A DNA stretch of 59,587 nt, taken from the NCBI GenBank assembly GCA_002428495.1, contig DIWR01000010.1, positions 26,710 through 86,296 on the forward strand. The letters run 5' to 3'. The stretch comes from Synergistaceae bacterium UBA6101. Its GTDB lineage: Bacteria > Synergistota > Synergistia > Synergistales > Synergistaceae. Below, piece after piece: positions 1 through 7,288 of this stretch. Made by a program: the position numbers and the translations under genes. The notes under the pieces were generated by a model, which saw nothing but the letters and a program-made list of their open reading frames with translations, was not told the DNA's origin and searched no databases. Within the stretch, counting starts at the first letter, position 1, and each line of letters opens with the position of its first letter.

Positions 1-22
1 CGCTCCCTCTTTCTATACTTTA

Positions 23-631
23 TCAGGGCTGAGTGTTGTTGTTTTCTTCTATTTCGGCAAGATCCTCCGCCGTTATCTTTTTGTAGCCCTTTGGTTGCGA
101 AAAAAACTCTGCCGGCGGTCTGCCCAGCTTGATGTTCACGTATTCGTAAGATGTCATTCCATCGAGGGACTGTGTCTTTACAGGCACGGGAAAATTATCC
201 CGGTACCATTCATAATACTGGTCCTTGCTATCTCCGTTGTTGTATTTCACTGTGACAAGATATTTTTTGAGTCGATAGCTGTCTACCATCTCATGCTCGA
301 TAAATTCCTTTGAGAGATCGCCTGTATCTGTTTCATGGGCACCGGCGTAATTTTGTTTTGGCTCGCCAAGATATGGCTGTTCGACGTACTTTCTGAGTTT
401 TGGGAATATCAGCCATATGACTTTTTTATCGTGCCTGGTTACTACGACCTCGTCACTTCCATTGAGTTCGTATCGCGACATGTTTTCCGCTACATAGATC
501 TTTCCCCTCTGCTCGACGCCGTTGTCCTTCTCAATAATAAGCGCGCTGAATTCAACGGCATCAGAGGACCACGAGCTCGCGGGGATCATCAGGGAAAAAA
601 GCATCATTGCAATTATAATCAGACGACGCAT
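23..631 (-). CDS. Exported DUF4412-like protein
   Basis: A 202-residue protein with a clear Sec signal peptide: a basic Met-Arg-Arg start, a hydrophobic core to about residue 17, and a likely cut after the Ser-Ser-Trp-Ser-Ser region. The mature part has alternating short strands (for example Arg-Gly-Lys-Ile-Tyr-Val-Ala-Glu-Asn near residue 42 and a lysine/tyrosine-rich middle) and asks to be compared with DUF4412/LolA-like periplasmic beta-sheet folds; its aromatic-rich core fits that class. There is no lipobox, so it is probably soluble in the periplasm. It stands alone, convergent with nothing visible to its left. The family has no established function, and the assignment rests on overall pattern only. 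Confidence 0.6.
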   Translation of the reverse strand: MRRLIIIAMMLFSLMIPASSWSSDAVEFSALIIEKDNGVEQRGKIYVAENMSRYELNGSDEVVVTRHDKKVIWLIFPKLRKYVEQPYLGEPKQNYAGAHETDTGDLSKEFIEHEMVDSYRLKKYLVTVKYNNGDSKDQYYEWYRDNFPVPVKTQSLDGMTSYEYVNIKLGRPPAEFFSQPKGYKKITAEDLAEIEENNNTQP

Positions 632-713
632 GCGATCACCTTTTCAGTATGGATTTGGGGTCAATTATACAGGTATGATCATTGACCGTATCGTGCTCTT
701 TGCTTATTACAGC

Positions 714-779
714 CATAGTACTCTTCAATGGTTCGGCATGATCCTTGCTGTCGGAGGCTCTGTGCTCGTTACGATCTGA
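714..779 (+). pseudogene. Possible remnant tail of an EamA/DMT transporter
   Basis: The last codons before the stop at 777-779 read His-Ser-Thr-Leu-Gln-Trp-Phe-Gly-Met-Ile-Leu then Ala-Val-Gly-Gly-Ser-Val-Leu-Val. This closely resembles the final membrane helix of drug/metabolite (EamA) transporters, which typically ends as Leu-x-x-Leu-Gln-Trp-x-Gly-Met then a glycine-containing hydrophobic run. The upstream codons do not continue the match, so this would be a decayed end fragment. The evidence is short and could be chance. Confidence 0.28.
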
Positions 780-793
780 TGGTCCCGAACACC

Positions 794-1585
794 TCAGCTG
801 GCTTCGATGACCTCTGAAAGTTCGCGTATAAACGTTCCTGGGGCCATTTTCGGAAGCTTTTCCACCGTCAGGAAGACTCCGTCCATGTAAATATCACTTG
901 TGTGGTCCTGAACAGAGATCCTTATGATCTCGTCATTTCTCCCGAGAAGCACCTCATGTTCAGAGTATGGTCCCGGCCATGGCAGTCGCTGTGAAAGGAC
1001 CGGGACGTCAGATATCTTTGCGCCCAGTACCCCGGGATAGACCTCTTTACTCTCAACAGGTGCGGGTGCTCCCGAAGAGGCCTTTGCAAGGCTTGCCGCG
1101 GTTCCGCTCGGAGCGTTGGCCATTCCGGGGAAATGGCGGTCGATTATGCTCACGTAGGGGTAGAAGGTGCGTACTTTTTTGATGAAATCCCTTACAAGGC
1201 TTATCCCCAGACCGTAATTTGGTATCACAGACCAGCGAAGCCCCTTTTCCTTCACTTCTTTTATGAATGGCGCAAGGTCGTCGTCCGTCAGCCCGGTCGT
1301 GCCGATCACTGCATTGAGCCCTTTCTCTGCGTAGAGCTTCAGGTTTCCCGGCAGCACAGGAGTTGCAGAAAAATCTATGACAATGTCAGGCTTTGTTGTT
1401 TCGATCCCGGTCCTCAGATCGTTGGTGGCAATTATTCCAATAGGCCCTATCCCGGCAATTTCCCCGAGGTCCTCTCCGGTCTCTTTGCACCATCCTCCGA
1501 CAAGTTCCGCCCACTCGATATGCTGGATAGTTCTCACAAGGGTCTTGCCTACGTTGCCCGATGCGCCCGAAACAAAGATCTTCAT
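794..1585 (-). CDS. dapB: DapB-like reductase with altered active site
   Basis: Rossmann-type reductase of 4-hydroxy-tetrahydrodipicolinate reductase (DapB) size, 263 residues. It has the N-terminal nucleotide-binding loop Gly-Ala-Ser-Gly-Asn-Val-Gly, the conserved Val-Ile-Gly-Thr-Thr-Gly near residue 95 and the Ala-Pro-Ser-Gly-Thr-Ala substrate loop near 160. The family's His-His-Arg-His-Lys-x-Asp before that loop is here His-Phe-Pro-Gly-Met-Ala-Asn: the first catalytic His is kept, but the second His, the proton-donor Lys and the Asp are lost. It may therefore be a paralogue acting on another substrate rather than the lysine-pathway enzyme. Start: the GGAGG sits directly against an upstream ATG, whereas the ATG at 1585 has the normal 7-base spacing, so the latter is chosen. 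Confidence 0.75.
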   Translation of the reverse strand: MKIFVSGASGNVGKTLVRTIQHIEWAELVGGWCKETGEDLGEIAGIGPIGIIATNDLRTGIETTKPDIVIDFSATPVLPGNLKLYAEKGLNAVIGTTGLTDDDLAPFIKEVKEKGLRWSVIPNYGLGISLVRDFIKKVRTFYPYVSIIDRHFPGMANAPSGTAASLAKASSGAPAPVESKEVYPGVLGAKISDVPVLSQRLPWPGPYSEHEVLLGRNDEIIRISVQDHTSDIYMDGVFLTVEKLPKMAPGTFIRELSEVIEAS

Positions 1586-1697
1586 CAACATTCCTCCAGT
1601 CTCTTTATGAGATGATACAGAGCAACTATAATTTTAGCCTATAAGCAAGTATAGTTTAAGTAGCGTAAAACATCACGGTAAAGGGGACCCGAAGCAG

Positions 1698-2177
1698 ATG
1701 AAAACATTTTACAGCTATACTTACGACGGTGTTGGAAAAGTTGAGATAGGGACTGGATCAGAGAGCATAACCGATGTCCATTTTGCGAAGTCTTTCGTAC
1801 CTTCGTCAGAATACAGGCGGGAGGAAACTCCTCTTCACAGGAAAGCGGCGGAACAGCTGAGGGAATATTTCGAGGGTACACGTAAGGTATTTGATCTTCC
1901 CCTTGCGCCGGCGGGAACAGATTTTCAGATGAGATGCTGGGATGCCCTGCTGCAGGTACCCTACGGTGAGACCCGAAGTTACGGAGATATTGCCCGGGCG
2001 GCAGGAAGCCCAAAAGGCTTCAGAGCTGTGGGAATGGCAAACAACAAAAATCCGGTCGCGATAATCATCCCCTGCCACCGGATAATAGGATCGGACGGCA
2101 AACTCGTAGGATACGGCGGGGGTCTGGACATAAAGGAATTTTTGCTGGAACTGGAAAGAAAAAATGCCCGTTCTTGA
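1698..2177 (+). CDS. ogt: Methylated-DNA-protein cysteine methyltransferase
   Basis: Suicide alkyltransferase that moves the methyl group from O6-methylguanine to its own cysteine. The 159-residue protein carries the active-site Pro-Cys-His-Arg with Cys126, the preceding helix-turn-helix with the arginine finger in Arg-Ala-Val-Gly-Met-Ala-Asn-Asn-Lys-Asn-Pro (residues 109-119), and the distal Gly-Tyr-Gly-Gly-Gly. Its length matches Ogt/MGMT proteins without an Ada N-terminal domain. The stop overlaps the start of the downstream glycosylase gene by 14 bases, so the two are almost certainly cotranscribed and translationally coupled as an alkylation-repair unit combining direct reversal with base excision. 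Confidence 0.93.
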   Translation: MKTFYSYTYDGVGKVEIGTGSESITDVHFAKSFVPSSEYRREETPLHRKAAEQLREYFEGTRKVFDLPLAPAGTDFQMRCWDALLQVPYGETRSYGDIARAAGSPKGFRAVGMANNKNPVAIIIPCHRIIGSDGKLVGYGGGLDIKEFLLELERKNARS

Positions 2178-2772
2178 ATACGGAGAAAGAGAACTTTCCT
2201 CTCTCTCCCGGAAAGACAAAAAACTTGGAAAGCTGATCGAAAGCACGGGATATCTGAAATGTGAAGTGAGCGAAGATCTCTTTGACTCACTGGTAGGCTA
2301 TATTGCAACGCAGCAGATATCCAACAGGGCTGCGGAAACTGTGAGGATGAGGATAACTCAAAAATTTGGGATAGTTACCCCGGAAAAGACAGCATTCCTT
2401 CCTGAGGAAGAGATCAAGTCCGTAGGTATATCGATGAGAAAGGCTCGATACATAAAAGGGCTGAGTGATGCTGTTATTTCAGGCGCGCTTGACATTGACG
2501 GGCTCGCCGCGATGCCGGATGTAGATGTGGCTTCGCGTCTTACCTCGATAAAGGGCATAGGTGACTGGACTGCAGAGATGTTCCTTATCTTCTCGCTTGG
2601 AAGGATGAACATATTAAGCTGCAAAGATTTTGCGATCAGAAAAGGGATGATGTCGCTTTACGGCCTGAAGGACATTGAGAGGGGAACGTTCGAAAAATAC
2701 CGGAAGCGATATTCCCCATACGGAACTATCGCTTCGTTATACCTGTGGCATCTATCGGAAAATGGGGGCTGA
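2164..2772 (+). CDS. alkA: DNA-3-methyladenine glycosylase II, short AlkA type
   Basis: HhH-GPD base-excision glycosylase of 202 residues, removing alkylated bases. The helix-hairpin-helix is seen as Ile-Lys-Gly-Ile-Gly-Asp-Trp-Thr-Ala-Glu (residues 129-138), followed by the catalytic aspartate of the GPD loop at Asp155 in Cys-Lys-Asp-Phe-Ala-Ile-Arg-Lys. Tyr-Ile-Ala-Thr-Gln-Gln-Ile-Ser near residue 46 is the usual helix preceding the active site. It lacks the N-terminal domain of E. coli AlkA, as many short bacterial and archaeal forms do. It overlaps ogt by 14 bases, with a GAAAG ribosome site inside ogt. An inverted repeat with a T-run follows. Confidence 0.9.
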   Translation: MPVLEYGERELSSLSRKDKKLGKLIESTGYLKCEVSEDLFDSLVGYIATQQISNRAAETVRMRITQKFGIVTPEKTAFLPEEEIKSVGISMRKARYIKGLSDAVISGALDIDGLAAMPDVDVASRLTSIKGIGDWTAEMFLIFSLGRMNILSCKDFAIRKGMMSLYGLKDIERGTFEKYRKRYSPYGTIASLYLWHLSENGG

Positions 2773-2777
2773 AAATA

Positions 2778-2828
2778 CTGAGGGCATCAAACATACCCGG
2801 CCGGTATCTTTGACTCCCTCAGCTTTTT
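2778..2828. terminator. Terminator between alkA and proV
   Basis: CTGAGGG (2778-2784) pairs with CCCTCAG (2816-2822), with an internal CCGG-rich hairpin, followed by a T-run on the plus strand. It lies between convergent genes, and the minus-strand reading also ends in TATTTT, so it may serve both. Confidence 0.5.
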
Positions 2829-2845
2829 GCTCTTTCTGTAAAAGA

Positions 2846-4027
2846 TCAGGCCAGAGAAGAGAGCACTGATGCCCTGCTCACGATGCCTTTAAGTTTGCCT
2901 CTGTCTCCGACTACTGCGATCGGGAACCTTGCATCTGCTGCTTTTTGTATTATGTCTTTGATAAGTACTTCCTCCCCGGTCACCGGTATATTTTTAGTCA
3001 GAACGGAGAAGAGAGGAAGCTTTTCCTGTCTTGCCCTTATCGCATCATCCAGAGTGACCACTCCCATGAACTTCATGTCATCCCCGACTGCGTATGCGCT
3101 TGAGACCTGATTTTCTCTCATCTCCATAACGGCGTTTGCCGGAGATACATTTTCTCTGACTATGCACTGAGGCCTGAACATGACATGTTTTACCCTGAGC
3201 ACAATGCTCATATCAGCACCCTCGATAAAGTTTCGGACATAGTCATCGGCGGGATTTGTCGACATCTCTTCAGGGGTCCCGGATTGTATTATCCGGCCGT
3301 TGTGCATTATTGCCACCCTGTCTCCCAGCTTAAAAGCCTCGTTTATGTCGTGAGTTATGAAGATGATAGTCTTTTCAAGCTTTCTCTGGATCGAGAGGAG
3401 CTCAAACTGCATCTCCCTCCTGACAAGGGGGTCCAGGGCTGAAAAGGGCTCATCCATAAGGAGCATGTCAGGTGAATTGACAAGGGCCCTCGCGATCCCG
3501 ACCCGTTGCTTCATCCCGCCCGACAGAGTGGATATCGGTTTGTCTTCCCATCCTTCAAGACCTACCATTTTGATGAAATCCTGCGCCTTTTCAAAGCGTT
3601 CACTTTTTGGTATGCCCCTGACCTCAAGTCCGTAAGCAACATTGTCTATCACGCTTCTGTGTGTGAGCAGACCGAAGTTCTGAAATACCATCGATACTTT
3701 GTCCCGTCTGAGACTCAAAAGCTCTTTGCCTTTGAGTTTTTCGACATTCTGCCCCTCAAAGAGGATCGTTCCCGAAGTCGGTTTCAAAAGCTGGTTGAAG
3801 CATCTTATTATGGTCGATTTGCCGGAGCCGGATAATCCGATTATGACGAATATCTCTTTTCTCCTGACCTTGAAGGATACGTCCCAGAGCGCGACCGCTG
3901 CCCCTGTTTTTCGGTAGACTTCATCCTTGTCGAGGCCCTCTTCCATCATTTTGGCGGCTTCAGCCTTGTTTTTGCCGTATATTTTTACAACATTTCTTGC
4001 TTCCGCAATATAATCTTCATTTATCAT
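2846..4027 (-). CDS. proV: Glycine betaine ABC importer ATPase with CBS domains
   Basis: ATPase subunit of a ProU/OpuA-type compatible-solute importer, 393 residues, cytoplasmic and bound to the permease. Walker A Gly-Leu-Ser-Gly-Ser-Gly-Lys-Ser-Thr at residues 64-72, signature Leu-Ser-Gly-Gly-Met-Lys-Gln at 169-175 and Walker B ending Met-Asp-Glu-Pro at 192-195 are all intact. The N-terminal 50 residues contain the extension typical of this subfamily, and the C-terminal 110 residues form a tandem CBS pair, which in OpuA senses ionic strength or cyclic-di-AMP. Its start overlaps the permease stop by 4 bases. Third gene of the busR-like/proX/proW/proV order. Confidence 0.93.
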   Translation of the reverse strand: MINEDYIAEARNVVKIYGKNKAEAAKMMEEGLDKDEVYRKTGAAVALWDVSFKVRRKEIFVIIGLSGSGKSTIIRCFNQLLKPTSGTILFEGQNVEKLKGKELLSLRRDKVSMVFQNFGLLTHRSVIDNVAYGLEVRGIPKSERFEKAQDFIKMVGLEGWEDKPISTLSGGMKQRVGIARALVNSPDMLLMDEPFSALDPLVRREMQFELLSIQRKLEKTIIFITHDINEAFKLGDRVAIMHNGRIIQSGTPEEMSTNPADDYVRNFIEGADMSIVLRVKHVMFRPQCIVRENVSPANAVMEMRENQVSSAYAVGDDMKFMGVVTLDDAIRARQEKLPLFSVLTKNIPVTGEEVLIKDIIQKAADARFPIAVVGDRGKLKGIVSRASVLSSLA

Positions 4028-4887
4028 TCAGACACAGCCTCTTTCTTTACCATTCCCTGGGTCAGCCGGTCAAGTATGATCGCAATGATCACTATTGCTA
4101 TGCCGGGCATCAGAGCTTTGCCCATCTCGGTCCTGTTTGTTGCAAGCAATATTTCCATGCCCAGGCCGTTTGCTCCTATCAGAGCACACGTGACCACCAT
4201 CGACATCGCCATCATGATCGTCTGGTTGATGCCGGCCATGATCGAAGGCATTGCCTGCGGGATCTGTACTTTGGCGAGAAGCTGTATTTTTGTTGATCCA
4301 AATGATGAAGCGGCCTCCACCATCTCTTTGTCCACGTGGACTATCCCCAGATTTGTCATCCTTACCATGGGTACCACTGCGTATATAGTAGTTGCTATCA
4401 GAGCCGGGGTCTTCCCGGGGCTGAAGAGTATGACCGCGGGGACAAGGTAGACGAAGGCAGGCATGGTCTGCATTAGGTCCAGTACCGGCCTTACGATGGT
4501 GGAAGTCCTTTTGCTCATGGCCACTATGATCCCCATCGGGAAGCCCATTATGACCGAGAGGAAGACAGCCACTATTACCATGCTTATCGTCTCCAGCATA
4601 TTGTTCCACAAGCCGCACATGCCCACAAAAAAGAGCATGGCTGCGTACATAGGTCCCACATAAAGCTTTTTGCTGACTCTCCAGCCCAGATATGCCACCA
4701 CAAGGATCATGACGGGCCAGGGGATCGCTTCCAGCAGAGAGTTTATTGAGTTGATGGAAGCAATTATCGCTGATTTTATCAGCCCCAGCGTCTCCCTGTT
4801 GTTCCTGCTGAAAGCTTTTACGGCTAAGTCGATAGCTTCCCCGCTTCCTATTTGAAGGCTTTCGGGGAATTTATAAAGAAATTCCAT
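4024..4887 (-). CDS. proW: Glycine betaine ABC importer permease
   Basis: Inner-membrane permease of the ProU/OpuA family, 287 residues. Several hydrophobic helices are visible between residues 45 and 270, and the cytoplasmic coupling segment Ala-Ala-Ser-Ser-Phe-Gly-Ser-Thr that contacts the ATPase lies about residue 190. The N-terminal approximately 50 residues are an amphipathic extension usual in ProW. It overlaps proV by 4 bases and follows proX by about 47 bases, with an AGGGAGGTC-like ribosome site. The transporter carries glycine betaine, proline betaine or related osmolytes; exact substrate cannot be read from the permease. Confidence 0.92.
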   Translation of the reverse strand: MEFLYKFPESLQIGSGEAIDLAVKAFSRNNRETLGLIKSAIIASINSINSLLEAIPWPVMILVVAYLGWRVSKKLYVGPMYAAMLFFVGMCGLWNNMLETISMVIVAVFLSVIMGFPMGIIVAMSKRTSTIVRPVLDLMQTMPAFVYLVPAVILFSPGKTPALIATTIYAVVPMVRMTNLGIVHVDKEMVEAASSFGSTKIQLLAKVQIPQAMPSIMAGINQTIMMAMSMVVTCALIGANGLGMEILLATNRTEMGKALMPGIAIVIIAIILDRLTQGMVKKEAVSE

Positions 4888-4934
4888 TCAAAGACCTCCC
4901 TGATCTACATTTCGTTTATCTCACAGGGAAGTTT

Positions 4935-5921
4935 TTAGAGAACAGCTCTTACTCTCTCCGCCCTCTCTTTGGGCAGCCATTGGTCGAGCAGCTCAGGGTT
5001 TTTCCTGAGCAGCCATTTCGCTGCTTCTGTGTGGCTTGCTTTTTTCTCATCAAGATATGCGAGAGCTTCGGATATCAGTTTGCTGCCGGTTTTGTATTTT
5101 TTAAAGAACTCAAGCAGATCAGGAGCTTTCTTTGCAAAATATTTGCTGCTCACGATCTTGAGCGCCTGAGAGGGGAAAGCGCAGCCTCCTTTTTCGAAAA
5201 GCTCTTTGCTGTAGGGTTCGTCCTCCAGCAGTACGATATCCAGCTTTCCACTGACCCAGGTAGGCTCGTAACAATATCCCACCCAGGGTTCGCCCAGGTT
5301 ATATGCGGCTACGAGCGACGCAAAAAGAGTGGCTTCGCTTCCAAGACGAGCGTAGTTGTAATTTTTGTTCAGTCCGTATAGTTCATATTTTTTGTATAGC
5401 ACCTCGTCAGCCATCCATCCGGGGATCGAGCCGTAGATCCTTCCTTTGCCCTTATCCTCGTCATCCGGGAATATACTGTGGTATTTTGCCAGATCCTTTA
5501 CTGTCTTAAGGTCAGGAGCCAAAGGCTTGATGCCTCGCTTTGCGTCACCCTCGATCACGTACCTTGGGACATAGAGTCCCTGCTTGCTGTCCGGAGCAAG
5601 TATACCGATGTCTACAATGTCTCCGTTTGCGACATCTTTAGGGTATGTAGCTACGTTGTCTGTCCAGCTTTCGATATCCAGGTCGACATCTCCTGCTATT
5701 ATTGCCTGCCAGTTCATTGTTGAAGAGGCTGTCGACGTTTTGAGCACATATCCGTCATATGCGTTTTCGACAATTATCCTTGCTATTTCGTTGTGAAGCT
5801 TCTGGCTGTCCCACCCGTTGTCTGTGACCACTATCTCCGTTTTTGCAAATGCCTGCACAGGCACTGCACAGAGCAGGGCCATCACTAAAAGCAAAAGTGT
5901 ACCTCTCAGTTTTTTATTCAT
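4935..5921 (-). CDS. proX: Glycine betaine-binding periplasmic protein
   Basis: Substrate-binding protein of the OpuAC/ProX type, 328 residues, with a cleavable signal peptide ending near Ala-Phe-Ala-Lys (residue 27). No good lipobox is present, so it is probably free in the periplasm, as expected in a diderm. Conserved tryptophans and aromatic residues likely to form the quaternary-ammonium cage are seen (Asn-Gly-Trp-Asp-Ser near 37, Glu-Ser-Trp-Thr-Asp near 84, Pro-Trp-Val-Gly-Tyr near 218). It is the first transporter gene after the busR-like regulator and has its own candidate promoter and inverted repeat upstream. Confidence 0.92.
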   Translation of the reverse strand: MNKKLRGTLLLLVMALLCAVPVQAFAKTEIVVTDNGWDSQKLHNEIARIIVENAYDGYVLKTSTASSTMNWQAIIAGDVDLDIESWTDNVATYPKDVANGDIVDIGILAPDSKQGLYVPRYVIEGDAKRGIKPLAPDLKTVKDLAKYHSIFPDDEDKGKGRIYGSIPGWMADEVLYKKYELYGLNKNYNYARLGSEATLFASLVAAYNLGEPWVGYCYEPTWVSGKLDIVLLEDEPYSKELFEKGGCAFPSQALKIVSSKYFAKKAPDLLEFFKKYKTGSKLISEALAYLDEKKASHTEAAKWLLRKNPELLDQWLPKERAERVRAVL

Positions 5922-5945
5922 CTGTATCCCTCCGTTTATATGATT

Positions 5946-5985
5946 GCAACACTCCTATTTTTACATAAAGTTGTTGCTTTTTCAA
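5946..5985 (-). promoter_or_regulatory. Candidate proX promoter with flanking inverted repeat
   Basis: On the minus strand TTGAAA (5980-5985), a 16-base spacer and TAAAAA (5958-5963, preceded by TATG) form a plausible sigma-70 promoter. Arms GCAACA (5946-5951) and TGTTGC (5972-5977) form an inverted repeat around the -10 element, in the right place for repressor binding. TTGCAACA recurs at 6799-6806 upstream of the regulator gene. Confidence 0.4.
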
Positions 5986-6045
5986 GTTAAAACATAGTAT
6001 ATTTGAAATCATTACATAGAAGCGGCAGATTTTAGCCGTAATTTG

Positions 6046-6696
6046 TTAATAATCCAAGGGGTCTCTTGTCAGGAGGGTGTGCAGGAAATATTTTACCCTG
6101 GAATAGCTGCCCTCGTCTCCAACAAAATAGAGAACGTCGCCTTCTTCAAGAAGTGTTGAGCCTCCGGGGGAAAGGATGAGCGATCCCTTCTTCTTTATAG
6201 CCACTACTGTGGCTGAGGTCGACTGCCAGAAGCAAAGTTCAGATATTTTTTTCCCTATTGAGGGGAGCTTCCCTTCAATGGTTATCTCAAAGGGGATGAA
6301 AGGGTTTGTAGACCGGAAACGTTCCGTCAGGTCAACAAGCCTCTCTACCTCTTCCTTCAGCTCTGCGATCTCACGCATCTGCTTTTCCGCCTTCTCGATG
6401 ATGCTGTTCTTGAGAAAGGAGAGGGTCCTGGCGTCCCGCCTCCTCGAAATGAAGAGCAGGGCGTTCTCCCTGGACTTGACTGTGACCCCGCTTCCCTTTT
6501 CCGCTTCGAGTATTCCAAGCTCTGCCAGCACACACACTGCCTTTCTGGCAGTCTCCGACGAGACCTGGTACTGGGAAGCCAGTGATGAACGGGCGAATAT
6601 TTTGTCGCCCTCACGATAGCTGCCTTCGGCGATCCTCGATGCGATATCGGAAGCGAGCTGCTGATAGCGAGATTCGTGATCTGTTTTAGGGCTCAT
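6046..6696 (-). CDS. busR: BusR-like GntR/RCK_C osmolyte-uptake regulator
   Basis: Predicted transcriptional repressor, 216 residues. Residues 9-75 form a GntR winged helix (Tyr-Gln-Gln-Leu-Ala-Ser-Asp-Ile-Ala-Ser, then Ser-Ser-Glu-Thr-Ala-Arg-Lys-Ala-Val as recognition helix). Residues 90-122 are a coiled coil rich in Glu, Lys and Leu. Residues 135-210 match an RCK_C/TrkA_C domain (Gly-Lys-Lys-Ile-Ser-Glu-Leu, then Leu-Leu-Glu-Glu-Gly-Asp-Val-Leu-Tyr-Phe-Val-Gly). This is the order and length of BusR from lactic streptococci, which binds cyclic-di-AMP through RCK_C and represses a glycine-betaine importer. The gene sits directly upstream of proXWV in the same direction, supporting the same role. 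The ligand is inferred from architecture and context. Confidence 0.82.
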   Translation of the reverse strand: MSPKTDHESRYQQLASDIASRIAEGSYREGDKIFARSSLASQYQVSSETARKAVCVLAELGILEAEKGSGVTVKSRENALLFISRRRDARTLSFLKNSIIEKAEKQMREIAELKEEVERLVDLTERFRSTNPFIPFEITIEGKLPSIGKKISELCFWQSTSATVVAIKKKGSLILSPGGSTLLEEGDVLYFVGDEGSYSRVKYFLHTLLTRDPLDY

Positions 6697-6762
6697 TTGA
6701 GGGACCCCTTTCCTTTTGTAAGTATTTTTTTTGTCTGCTTTCGTACGCAGTACAATATCTCA

Positions 6763-6790
6763 TATTTACGCAATTGTATCAAATCGTCAA
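6763..6790 (-). promoter_or_regulatory. Candidate promoter of the busR-like gene
   Basis: Minus-strand TTGACG (6785-6790), 16-base spacer, TAAATA (6763-6768). An AAGGAAAGGGG-like ribosome site precedes the ATG. Confidence 0.38.
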
Positions 6791-6910
6791 ATTATAACTT
6801 GCAACATTTTGCTTTATATGGTAAAAAACGACTAGTGATAGCGGTAATGAGGAGGGTAGGGTATTTAAGTCTATCATCACAAACCAAGTCAAGCATTTTC
6901 AAGTCTGACC

Positions 6911-6927
6911 TAACTGTATTACAGTTA
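6911..6927. repeat. Perfect 17-bp palindrome, operator-like
   Basis: TAACTGTA (6911-6918), a single central T, then TACAGTTA (6920-6927). The perfect symmetry and intergenic position suggest a dimeric regulator site. The regulator is unknown. Confidence 0.45.
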
Positions 6928-7173
6928 TACGAAGGCCATACGGACAGCCGGGTCAAATGCCGAACTAGCGATTGTGATATCGTGTTGATGAGCTTAAGCT
7001 CAAATTTTGTTGCGGAGACCTCCGCGAAATTGTGTTCATAAGTTTTGAGTACTTGTGAATGGTCGACATGAGCAGTAAAAGTATTTATTACTGTATAGGC
7101 TCAAATAAACTACCAATATTTGTATATAACATCAATCAAATTAAAGTAGGGATCATGTATCAAGTACAACTAT

Positions 7174-7220
7174 CCTTTCCTTGTCCAAAGACAAAGAAAG
7201 GTGGTTGTTTTTTAGTTTTT
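7174..7220 (+). terminator. Leader hairpin/attenuator upstream of speD
   Basis: Arms at 7174-7185 and 7190-7201 form a 12-pair stem with one mismatch and a CAAA loop, followed by a T-rich stretch (7204-7220). It ends only 68 bases before the speD start, so it could end upstream transcripts or act as an attenuator for the polyamine operon. Confidence 0.5.
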
Positions 7221-7288
7221 AGGGGTGCAAAACACTCCTCGCAGAGATGAACACTCGTGCGGAGGCCATTTTCAGAAAGGAGCCTGAG

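Larger units (their letters stand above)
6697..7288. other. Long intergenic region between divergent busR and spe operons
   Basis: About 590 bases without a credible gene. It holds the busR promoter candidate, a perfect 8-1-8 palindrome at 6911-6927, and a hairpin with T-rich tail at 7174-7220 just before speD. No open frame here has a good ribosome site. I recognise no known riboswitch class. Confidence 0.6.

Noticed and set aside
6911..6927. CTGT...ACAG inside the palindrome considered as an SOS/LexA box
   Set aside because: Only three bases separate CTGT and ACAG, not the spacing of known LexA sites.
7012..7026. GCGGA/TCCGC hairpin in the spe leader region
   Set aside because: Five-pair stem without T-run; too weak to call.
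6676..7041. Plus-strand open frame of 121 codons in the busR-spe intergenic region
   Set aside because: Overlaps the busR start, has no ribosome site, and its composition is not protein-like.
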